Part shown: positions 6,432 through 13,765 of the stretch, piece by piece
How the letters are laid out: every line of letters starts with the position of its first letter
Position numbering within the stretch: position 1 is the stretch's first letter
From: a bacterium
Lineage (GTDB): Bacteria; UBP14; UBA6098; JAFGQG01
DNA length: 17,739 bases
Direction: 5' to 3'
Assembly (NCBI GenBank): GCA_016930435.1
Contig: JAFGGQ010000169.1
Location: 1-17,739 of the forward strand
Made by a program: the position numbers and the translations under genes
Notes under the pieces: model-generated
The model's database searches: none
What the model saw: the letters and a program-made list of their open reading frames with translations, nothing else
What the model was told of the DNA's origin: nothing

Positions 6432-9400
6432 GTGAAATCAAAGGTTTGTTTTGTATTAATGGTTATTTCAATCCTTTCTTCAAGTATAATCGCGCAAATT
6501 CCCAAACTTATAAGTTACCAAGGTTATTTGACAGATGATACCGAAGAACGGTTACCTGTTCCAGATGGTCGATATAGTATCACTTTTTACATCTTTAACT
6601 CAGCGCATGAAGGCGCCAATTTATGGACTGAAACCCAGAACCTCGATATTGCAAAAGGGGTTTACAATGCTTATCTAGGGTCTATTACACCATTAAACCT
6701 GCCATTTGATGAACCTTACTGGTTGGAAATTGAATTCAATAGCACAGTTTTATCCCCACGTTACCAACTTGGAACTTCTCCTTACGCTTTTATCGCAGTG
6801 TATGCTGAATCATCTGCATACTCAACAGAAGCCAGCTTTGCTGAAAACGCGGGAAGGGCAACTGAAACAGTATATGCAGATAGTGCTAATTTTGCTTATA
6901 TAGCTTCTTATTCGGATTCTTCTTATTTTGCCCTGGACGCTGACAATGCATCATTTGCAGATAGTGCAGGAGCTACAGGTGTAGCTTATTCCATTAACTG
7001 GGAAAATATTTTAGGGATACCCGATGGCTTTGCCGATGGTATTGACGATGTTGCCGAAGAATCCAGTATCTATTATGCCGGTGAAGGAATAGAAATTGTT
7101 TTTGATACTATACGGGTAGCTGATTATGGAATAAATACAGAGAAGCTCCAATCGGGTGCCGTTACCGGAACTAAGATCAACGATATGGGAGCCCTTGATG
7201 GGTATATACTAAAATGGAACTCCTCTACTAATGAATGGTATTCTGCTTCTGATAGCGGTGGAGTTGGCTTTGATGGCAACGATATGGTCAAAGCTGATAT
7301 TTTTGACCCTATACCCGGATTCCTTAGTGACAAGGTGGACGACCTTACTATTGGAGTCAATACAGTTACTCATAAAATTCAACTGCTGGAGGGGGGGATT
7401 GACGATGATTTTCTGAATTTATCCAGTATAACCCTTGCTGATTTTGTAAACGATGCACATTTTATTACCTTGGATCATCTTGGTGCTCATCTAGATGATC
7501 ATTTATTTGATAACGATTCGACCAATGAATTGATTTCCCGATTCAGTTGGACACAGAGTACCGGACAACTTCAGATCACTGAGGGTGGAATTGATTGGGA
7601 GGTGATCATAGATGATTGGCCCATTGACCTTTCTGTTCATCAGTTAAACGAGCTTGAGGACGTCGAGGCTATTACTTCTTTTGAAGCTGGGCCTATTCTT
7701 CAGTGGAATGGTTCACAATGGGTTACGGGTACTTATGGCTCCGGTGAAACCAACAAACTGGCTTATTGGACTGAGGCTGGTACCCTTACCTCAGATCCCG
7801 GTTTACACTGGGACAATATGAATTTGCGTTTGGGTATTGGTACCAGCAGTCCGATTTGTAAAGTCCAAGTAGCAGGAAATGTAGAAGCTGAGGGTTTCAC
7901 AATTGGGGGAGTTCCTTTGGGTGCCTCAACCGATACCTATTGGTCAGCGGGGGAAGGTGGCACTATATTTTACAATTCTGGAAAAGTGGGAATAGGAACC
8001 AGTATTCCAAATGCTACAATAGCTGTTATGGGTGGTGATACTACTTCCTGGGAAAATTGCGCTATTGAGGGAGTGAATATAAGCTCCCCCAGATATGGTG
8101 GGGCTTCAGGGGTTTGTGGAGAGTATCAAGGAACTACCAGTGGTTTAGGGTGGTGGCCCTGGGCAGTCAATTGCGGGGTTAAAGGAAATGTAGCAGGAGG
8201 CGGTCACGGATTCGGTGGCAGTTATGCTGCTGGTGTAGCTGGTTACATCAATCCTTCTAGCTACTGGAGTTCTCCGCAGGCAGGTGTTATTGGATTTTCC
8301 GATTATTATGGAGCTATGGGAGCATTGTGTTATTTCGTAAATGATACCTTTTATGGTGTATATGGACAGAAAGATGAATATGCATATTATCCATCCTTTG
8401 CTGGATACTTCGATGGCGATGTATTGATCACCGGTGAACTGATTATGGAAGGCGGAATCGAAGTCAGGGATAACGATTGGGAATACTTTGAAGGAAGCGG
8501 ATTAACGGGAACCATTTATCATAACGGACCAGTTGGAATTGGGACATCAGACCCATATTCTCATTTTGAGGTACTTGTACCTTATGGTTATTTTAGAGTT
8601 GGGGAAAATTACGGCGATATTGTTAACGCTCATTTTGAGGGAGGTGGTACGGGGCAAGCATTTAAAGCTACCTGTTCTTCTGGACCAACCTATGCATATC
8701 TTGGTCACGAATCGCCTGAAGGAAATTTTGCTGGATATTTCGGAGGAACTGTATATGTAAGAGACCATCTGGGCATAGGAATCGCAAATCCAGAAGGAAT
8801 GCTAAATGCCATTTCTGGTGATATGGATGGGGGAATGTGTTATAGTTATTCGATGGGAGATTTCCCTCTCATATTCCCTATTGTACATAATTCAGTTTAT
8901 GGCAAACACAATGCAGCAGTTGGTATTCTGGGTCAATATACTTATTATGGCCCTGCCCATATGCTCAACAGTATGAAAGGGGTTTATGGGTACGGTGTAG
9001 GGGCGACAAGAAATTATGGTGTTTATGGTAGCGCATCAGGCGGGGATTATGCATATGGTATCTATGGTGAGGCAACCGGAGCTACAAAGAATTGGGCAGG
9101 ATATTTTAGTGACGGATTAGTATATATAAAAGACAAATTAGGCATTGGAATATCTAATCCTTCTGCCAGATTAGAAATTAATGGAGATGGGGATAATCTT
9201 AAACTCTCCCGAGATGGAATGGCTTCATGGCAGTTCGGTCCCGGATTTAATGATGGACCTCCTTCACTGATAATTGATTCTGAGGGTTCTGAATATTTCC
9301 GGATAACGGAATCAGGAAATGTTGGCATCGGAGTTATCGATCCGGATGCAAAATTGCATGTTAATGGAAGTGTTAAGATCAATTATTCCAATGATACTAG

Positions 9401-9950
9401 ATCCTATACCTCATTCAGTGGATTTAGTCGGAATGCTTCTATGATAATAAGAGACACACTAGGTGTTGCTACCATTAAGCTTTATTCATCAAATGGTCGT
9501 GGTATTGTAAAGGAACTGGAAATAACAGGGGGTTCTGACCTTTCCGAGCAATTTGAGGTAAATTCATCTGATATCCTTGAGCCCGGGATGCTTGTTTCTA
9601 TTGACCCTGAAAATTCTGGGAAGTTGATACTGAGTAACATAGCCTACGATAAAAAAGTAGCTGGAATTTTAAGTGGAGCCGGAGAAATAAAGACCGGATT
9701 ATTGATGGGTCAGTCGGAATCTGTCGCTGATGGCCAATATCCCGTCGCGCTATCAGGGAGAGTATATTGCTGGGCAACAACAGAAAATGGCCCTATAGAA
9801 CCAGGTGACCTACTGACATCATCAACTCAACCCGGATTTGCTATGAAGGTTACTGATTATAACAATGCAAATGGTGCTATAATTGGCAAAGCGATGGATT
9901 CATTGAAGAATGGCACAAGACTGGTTCTGGTTCTTGTCTCTCTTCAATAA
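6432..9950 (+). CDS. Giant modular secreted surface protein with GIGTxxP repeats
   Basis: A 1172-residue exported protein; GTG start, AGGAG six bases upstream. Residues 1-22 are a signal peptide. Residues about 24-123 form the domain found at the N-terminus of many large FCB and candidate-phylum proteins ('ISYQGYLTD', 'VPDGRYSITFYIFNSA', 'LWTETQ', 'LSPRYQLGTSPYAF'). Residues about 124-180 are an Ala/Ser/Asp/Tyr-rich repeat (ES, DS and DNAS units). Six '[LV]GIGxxxP' motifs start at residues 467, 519, 701, 780, 903 and 964, each followed by a beta-strand like those in tail-fibre-like stalks. Between them are Gly/Tyr-rich 'YGVYGSASG' and 'GYF.G.VYI' repeats. Residues about 1034-1172 are a conserved-looking end domain ('GRVYCWATTENGPIEPGDLL', 'IIGKAM', 'VLVLVSLQ'). 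It probably forms an elongated, possibly trimeric surface fibre; that is inference. First gene of the operon with the C10 protease. No anchoring motif was seen. Confidence 0.85.
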   Translation: MKSKVCFVLMVISILSSSIIAQIPKLISYQGYLTDDTEERLPVPDGRYSITFYIFNSAHEGANLWTETQNLDIAKGVYNAYLGSITPLNLPFDEPYWLEIEFNSTVLSPRYQLGTSPYAFIAVYAESSAYSTEASFAENAGRATETVYADSANFAYIASYSDSSYFALDADNASFADSAGATGVAYSINWENILGIPDGFADGIDDVAEESSIYYAGEGIEIVFDTIRVADYGINTEKLQSGAVTGTKINDMGALDGYILKWNSSTNEWYSASDSGGVGFDGNDMVKADIFDPIPGFLSDKVDDLTIGVNTVTHKIQLLEGGIDDDFLNLSSITLADFVNDAHFITLDHLGAHLDDHLFDNDSTNELISRFSWTQSTGQLQITEGGIDWEVIIDDWPIDLSVHQLNELEDVEAITSFEAGPILQWNGSQWVTGTYGSGETNKLAYWTEAGTLTSDPGLHWDNMNLRLGIGTSSPICKVQVAGNVEAEGFTIGGVPLGASTDTYWSAGEGGTIFYNSGKVGIGTSIPNATIAVMGGDTTSWENCAIEGVNISSPRYGGASGVCGEYQGTTSGLGWWPWAVNCGVKGNVAGGGHGFGGSYAAGVAGYINPSSYWSSPQAGVIGFSDYYGAMGALCYFVNDTFYGVYGQKDEYAYYPSFAGYFDGDVLITGELIMEGGIEVRDNDWEYFEGSGLTGTIYHNGPVGIGTSDPYSHFEVLVPYGYFRVGENYGDIVNAHFEGGGTGQAFKATCSSGPTYAYLGHESPEGNFAGYFGGTVYVRDHLGIGIANPEGMLNAISGDMDGGMCYSYSMGDFPLIFPIVHNSVYGKHNAAVGILGQYTYYGPAHMLNSMKGVYGYGVGATRNYGVYGSASGGDYAYGIYGEATGATKNWAGYFSDGLVYIKDKLGIGISNPSARLEINGDGDNLKLSRDGMASWQFGPGFNDGPPSLIIDSEGSEYFRITESGNVGIGVIDPDAKLHVNGSVKINYSNDTRSYTSFSGFSRNASMIIRDTLGVATIKLYSSNGRGIVKELEITGGSDLSEQFEVNSSDILEPGMLVSIDPENSGKLILSNIAYDKKVAGILSGAGEIKTGLLMGQSESVADGQYPVALSGRVYCWATTENGPIEPGDLLTSSTQPGFAMKVTDYNNANGAIIGKAMDSLKNGTRLVLVLVSLQ

Positions 9951-9980
9951 TTTCATGTGCAAAATATTGGAGGACTCAAG

Positions 9981-11603
9981 ATGGTAAATAGAATCTTTCG
10001 ACCAAAATTTACAATTGAAATTCTACTATTGCTTTTACTTATAACATGGCTGAGGTCCGAACCTTTAAGCACAGGTGAAATAGAAACTGCAGTCACAACC
10101 TGGATTCGTCTGGTTACTCCCAATCCCAAACCTGAGGCAGTAATTGAATTAATGGAGCCTTACCTGGATCAAGGGGACACTCTCGCTTATATTGCTCATA
10201 TAAAGGGAGGGGGATTTTGTTTGTGTGGAACCGACAACATGGTGATGCCAGTCTATCTTTATATATCGGATAGTGAATATAATCCCGAGGTTTACGAACT
10301 GGATTATTTCTTGAATGAAATAGTTGAAAGAACGAAATATATGAGAGCTTGCTCGCAAGATAGCCCGAATGTTATGAACCATTACGCCATTGTGCTTGAA
10401 AAGCGCGAAGAACTTTGGGAGGACCTCTTAGCCAGTAGAGTTCCACGAAGATTATTGGAACGAAGTGCCACGACTGAAGAGCCCGATAGTATGCGTCTTA
10501 AACTAACTACATGTTGGGGGCAACATTCAGTATTCAACGATTCGTGTCCTCCCCAGCCCGTATTTGATCCATCGCCTAAAGAAGAGTGCCCGGCAGGATG
10601 CGTTGCTATTGCACTTGCACAAATTATGAATTACTGGAAATGGCCCCCACGAGGCGTTGGTAGTGGTTCAGTGGACTATGACTTCAGTTTTACTAACGAT
10701 TCAGCTTCCTGGCCCCTTTCATACGATCCAAGTATACCTTGGGGCTGGAAAAACAGTATAAGGTGGCATTCTCCAAATCTATATTTATATAATTATTGGG
10801 ATTCAGCAAAGCTGGAAATAGTATTGGAGGATTCCACCATTTGTTGTGACACATGCGATGCCTGCCGGGAGGCAATTGAACAAGCTTATAATTTGCTGAC
10901 ACCTATAACCATGACTAGCAGTGCAAATTTTAGATCGACCACTTATAGGTGGGACTTATTACGAGATCAAGATAGTCTATATACTACATCTGCAGAAAGT
11001 AGCGCTATTGCTACATTATGCCACCATGCAGGTGTTGCAGCTGAAATGAATTATGGGACTGATGGCTCCGGCACTTCTGACGATGACGCCCGTGATGCCC
11101 TGGTCAATCACTTCAGATATCATAGTGATGCCACAACAAGCCCGGTAATCCTTCCGTATGAGATCCAGATGCAGAGACCTCTCTATTTCAGCGGACAAAA
11201 AACTGAAGGGGGAGGCCATGCATGGGTGATTTATGGATATGATTTACGAACTGAACCAGATATTTTGTACCTGATGAATTTTGGATGGTCCTGTGGTAGC
11301 GATGGTTGGTACACCAGAGATACAATTGATTATTGTGACGACCAAGGTGCCATCGGCACAATTGCTCCCCGAAGAGGATCTAGGTTTGTGGTTGATGAAG
11401 ATATTTATGGCACAGATAATAATGGCTCACCCATTCACCCATATTGGGGAATTGAATCTATCATTGAAGATTCAGATGATATTCTGGCAGGAACCACATT
11501 AATATTCAAAACCAGTAAAACTTTCTCTTTTTCGTCAAGAAGTGCAGTGATTGATTTCCCTGTATTCTTAAAAGGGAGGAATGTTCTTATAAAACATGAA
11601 TAA
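9981..11603 (+). CDS. Secreted C10-family (streptopain-like) cysteine protease
   Basis: A 540-residue exported protease. The start chosen is ATG 9981, with GGAGG seven bases upstream; an in-frame GTG at 9957 would add eight residues and lacks such a site. Residues 1-26 are a signal peptide; about 28-165 look like an inhibitory prodomain. The peptidase domain begins at 'TTCWGQ' (177-181, oxyanion Gln181) and has the nucleophile in 'AGCVAIALAQIMNYWKWP' (Cys207), the catalytic His in 'GGHAWVIYGYD' (His413) and the Trp motif 'MNFGWSCGSDGWY' (432-444). All key residues of family C10 (SpeB, interpain) are present, so it should be active. Cys-rich 'CCDTCDAC' (288-295) may be disulfide-bonded. Residues about 467-538 are a separate module shared with the next gene's product. 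It starts 30 bases after the surface protein; its stop overlaps the next start by eight bases. Confidence 0.9.
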   Translation: MVNRIFRPKFTIEILLLLLLITWLRSEPLSTGEIETAVTTWIRLVTPNPKPEAVIELMEPYLDQGDTLAYIAHIKGGGFCLCGTDNMVMPVYLYISDSEYNPEVYELDYFLNEIVERTKYMRACSQDSPNVMNHYAIVLEKREELWEDLLASRVPRRLLERSATTEEPDSMRLKLTTCWGQHSVFNDSCPPQPVFDPSPKEECPAGCVAIALAQIMNYWKWPPRGVGSGSVDYDFSFTNDSASWPLSYDPSIPWGWKNSIRWHSPNLYLYNYWDSAKLEIVLEDSTICCDTCDACREAIEQAYNLLTPITMTSSANFRSTTYRWDLLRDQDSLYTTSAESSAIATLCHHAGVAAEMNYGTDGSGTSDDDARDALVNHFRYHSDATTSPVILPYEIQMQRPLYFSGQKTEGGGHAWVIYGYDLRTEPDILYLMNFGWSCGSDGWYTRDTIDYCDDQGAIGTIAPRRGSRFVVDEDIYGTDNNGSPIHPYWGIESIIEDSDDILAGTTLIFKTSKTFSFSSRSAVIDFPVFLKGRNVLIKHE

Positions 11604-12831
11604 AACAAATATATTGTATATAGCTTCTTGGTGCGCATTTTCCTTATTTATATTGGGATTACAAGTAGGGTCCGCTATTAGAGCAGATGATTCGGACTTT
11701 GAAAGGTATTTCCTGCATATCAATGACCATCCGCAGCATCAGTCAGTTTCCTGGGGGGAAGAATTGCAGGGCCTTGCTCATTATGGTGATTATTGGTTTA
11801 TTAGCCAAAAACTAGCCTTATGGAAAATTCACATTTCATTTAACCTTGATAGATCAACCTCCGGAGTACTTGCTGATACAGTTTTGAGTATAGGGATAGA
11901 AGAGATTTGGGCTCTCGATTCATTACATATGGATCATTTCGGGGATCTGGATTGTTATGAATATGGAGGTCATAGTTTTCTGTTCGTACCAATTGAAGAT
12001 GAATACCGCTTTTGGGCTATCATTGCTGTATTTCGGACCGAAGATCTTTCATTCGTAGATTATGCCGAGGTATCTTTAGGTCATCGAGAGGATGCGCCTT
12101 GGTGCGCTGTTTATCCTACTCCACCAGATCCATCAGGTAGAATTTATCTATATTCGTCAAGCTTTAATGGGGTTGGATTGATTTATGTTTATGAAATTAA
12201 CTGGGAAGAGTTGATAAACCACGGTATTCTTTTTATGGAATTGCATCATAGGTTTTGCCTTTCTGATGAAGACGGTGATTCCCTGTTTTTTGATCATATA
12301 CAGGGAGGGGCTTTTTCTCCATCCGGCCGCTATATATACCTCGTAAACGGTAATGCTGACGATGATTGCGATTGTGGCATAAAAGTATTTGAAACAGCCA
12401 CAGGAATGTTGGTAAGGGAATCCAGCAATGATCCTAATGAACCTTTCAGATTCGAGTATAATCCAGGTTATTGCACATACGAGGAACCTGAAGGTCTTGA
12501 TATCTGGGATCTGGATGAAGATCCAAGGGCTCCCTTCGTATATGGCCAGCTCCATGTTATCCTCTTGGATAATGATTTCGTGTGGTGCGGTGATGAAGAG
12601 GGCGATGAATTGTTTATCAAGCACCTAACAAACACCATTTATGTGGATCAATCATGGTCGGGTGATGAGGAAGGTACCCCTATCAAACCCTTAAATACTG
12701 TGAGTGAAGCCAATTACTTAGCCTGGAATGGCTCTAAAATTAAGATCCAGGCGGGTTCTTATGATGAAAGAATAATATTCTCAAAGAGATTATTTTTGTA
12801 TTCTGTGGGTGGCTCTGCAGTCATTAAATGA
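11596..12831 (+). CDS. Exported propeller-like protein with the same C-terminal module as the C10 protease
   Basis: A 411-residue exported protein of unknown function. The signal peptide covers about residues 1-30 ('CAFSLFILGLQVGSA'). The body is rich in Trp, Tyr and Asp and has strand-turn patterns of a beta-propeller, for example 'WGEELQGLAHYGDYWFIS' (53-70), 'FDHIQGGAFSPSGRYIYLV' (232-250) and 'EEPEGLDIWDLDED' (296-309), similar in layout to proteins that hold paired HxxG/EGL propeller blades. Residues about 346-411 ('TIYVDQSWSGDEEGTPIKP' to 'GGSAVIK') align with the end of the preceding C10 protease. The start ATG lies inside the protease gene's last codons (ATGAATAA overlap), with AGGGAGG 15 bases upstream, so translational coupling is likely. 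Cys pairs ('DDDCDCG') suit an oxidising compartment. Its role is probably tied to the protease, as substrate, inhibitor or co-exported partner. Confidence 0.8.
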   Translation: MNKTNILYIASWCAFSLFILGLQVGSAIRADDSDFERYFLHINDHPQHQSVSWGEELQGLAHYGDYWFISQKLALWKIHISFNLDRSTSGVLADTVLSIGIEEIWALDSLHMDHFGDLDCYEYGGHSFLFVPIEDEYRFWAIIAVFRTEDLSFVDYAEVSLGHREDAPWCAVYPTPPDPSGRIYLYSSSFNGVGLIYVYEINWEELINHGILFMELHHRFCLSDEDGDSLFFDHIQGGAFSPSGRYIYLVNGNADDDCDCGIKVFETATGMLVRESSNDPNEPFRFEYNPGYCTYEEPEGLDIWDLDEDPRAPFVYGQLHVILLDNDFVWCGDEEGDELFIKHLTNTIYVDQSWSGDEEGTPIKPLNTVSEANYLAWNGSKIKIQAGSYDERIIFSKRLFLYSVGGSAVIK

Positions 12832-12902
12832 TATCATAAAATTTAGTATATTCTATCATGCCATAATCAGATATATAATATCTTCAAAAGAATTTCCAGT
12901 TC

Positions 12903-12928
12903 TTTAGTAAAAAAGCCGAATTACTAAA
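12903..12928. repeat. Inverted repeat in the convergent gap
   Basis: TTTAGTAA (12903-12910) and TTACTAAA (12921-12928) form a perfect 8-bp stem with a 10-base loop. It lies in the 173-base gap between two genes that converge (12831 plus, 13005 minus). It may end both transcripts, but neither side has a convincing T-tract, so the terminator reading is weak. Confidence 0.35.
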
Positions 12929-13004
12929 ATTAATTGGGAAAAAACAGAAAAAATATAATTGAATACAACAACTCCGGATTTAGTTAATAACTTTGCACAT
13001 CTTT

Positions 13005-13433
13005 CTAACGCAGGTCTATATATATATGTGTTCCTTCCATGCGGAGTATCCCTTCTACCGTGATCGTTTCCTGGTGAGGTTCCTGCGGATCCAATCCGGC
13101 GGGAACCGGCCCCACCACGCACATACAGATCACCGAATCGGCAACTGCCCAGACCGGAGCTTCCGTTCTAACCGGGGATAGACAGCCGGCCTCCGATAAC
13201 TGAAAACCCCAGAACCGTCCCTTGAACTCGATCTCACTATCGATCAAATCCGAGAAATCTGAACGGATACGGTTCAAGGAAATCCGCTTATCCGGATCCG
13301 GATGCTGCATTTCAGGGGATATACCCTCCTCGTTAACGGATTCCTGAGGTGCTTCCCGCGGAGAGTCCGCCTTTTTGCAGTTCAACGAGATCACGATAGA
13401 AAGGGAAATCAATAAGGCCAAAGTAGTTTTCAT
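13005..13433 (-). CDS. Small lipoprotein with OB-fold-like domain
   Basis: A 142-residue exported protein. After 'MKTTLALLISLSIVISLNC' comes Cys19 followed by KK. The lipobox ('SLNC') is non-canonical but acceptable in relaxed lipoprotein rules. Residues about 25-45 are a Pro/Glu-rich linker. The rest resembles an OB-fold: 'SEIEFKGRFWGFQ' (66-78), a Cys-bearing loop, 'PVWAVADSVICMCVVGPVP' and 'ETITVEGILRMEGTHIYIDLR'. The pattern 'G.f.Gf....C......W...D....i.v.G...G..v.v.G.v' is common in small envelope OB-fold proteins. AGGAGG lies six bases before the start and overlaps the stop codon of the upstream ORF, so the two are translationally linked. It is last in the yhaO-yhaN unit. No ligand can be assigned. 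Confidence 0.75.
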   Translation of the reverse strand: MKTTLALLISLSIVISLNCKKADSPREAPQESVNEEGISPEMQHPDPDKRISLNRIRSDFSDLIDSEIEFKGRFWGFQLSEAGCLSPVRTEAPVWAVADSVICMCVVGPVPAGLDPQEPHQETITVEGILRMEGTHIYIDLR

Positions 13434-13443
13434 TTAAAACCTC

Positions 13444-13740
13444 CTAAATACATTTTATTATTTGCGGTGTCAATACCCTCACAACCTGACCCCTGATATT
13501 TCGGATAGTTAGCAGACCATCCCGGAGAACCTTGTTTTCTCCCTGTATATCAATATTTATTATTGAATTAAAAGGATTGGGATATGCGTGAACTGAGTAT
13601 TTCCGGGGTATGAACGAAGCTTCGTTCAGTGATAGTGAAAGACAGTCTGACTGAATAATGACTGCTTTGACCATCTCTTGAGCGTTTATGTTGGTCATTG
13701 TTCCCAAAAGAACCAGTATAATTAATAAAATAAACGCCAC
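13444..13740 (-). CDS. Signal peptide plus shortened type-A sorting tail, no passenger
   Basis: A 98-residue ORF with GTG start. Residues 1-20 are a signal peptide ('LLIILVLLGTMTNINA'); residues about 21-50 are a short linker; residues 51-90 match the start of the C-terminal sorting/T9SS type-A domain of FCB bacteria ('YPNPFNSIINIDI', then 'LTIRNIRGQVVRVL'). The usual tail continues about 30-40 residues further ('G.y.v.WdG....G..v.SGvY.y.l'), but this ORF ends at 'TPQIIKCI'. It therefore lacks both a passenger domain and the last part of the tail. The TAG stop lies in the Shine-Dalgarno of the next gene. It lies 25 bases after yhaN; an AAGGGGAT 11 bases upstream may serve as ribosome binding site. 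It is either a decayed remnant of a larger exported protein or a very short real product; I favour a remnant. Confidence 0.5.
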   Translation of the reverse strand: MAFILLIILVLLGTMTNINAQEMVKAVIIQSDCLSLSLNEASFIPRKYSVHAYPNPFNSIINIDIQGENKVLRDGLLTIRNIRGQVVRVLTPQIIKCI

Positions 13741-13765
13741 TCTCGTCTTATCCCCTTTATAACCA

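Noticed and set aside
11575-11593. GGGAGG followed by ATG TTC TTA TAA, a possible three-codon leader before the propeller gene.
   Set aside because: The Shine-Dalgarno to ATG distance is only one base. The same GGGAGG can serve the ATG at 11596, and the stretch is coding for the protease end.
11379-11603. Truncation or frameshift of a long beta-helix domain at the protease C-terminus.
   Set aside because: The next gene begins at once with its own signal peptide, and the neighbouring protein ends at the same point of the same module, so the short form looks like the native end rather than a break.
12963-12976. 14-base exact repeat (CGGAGTTGTTGTAT on the minus strand) of the sequence before the lipoprotein start at 5950-5963.
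   Set aside because: About one match of this length is expected by chance in a window of this size. The 12963 copy precedes no gene.
12904-13122. A 72-codon minus-strand frame and the overlapping frame 12993-13181 on the plus strand.
   Set aside because: Both overlap the well-supported lipoprotein gene 13005-13433 in other frames, lack ribosome binding sites and show no protein-like pattern.
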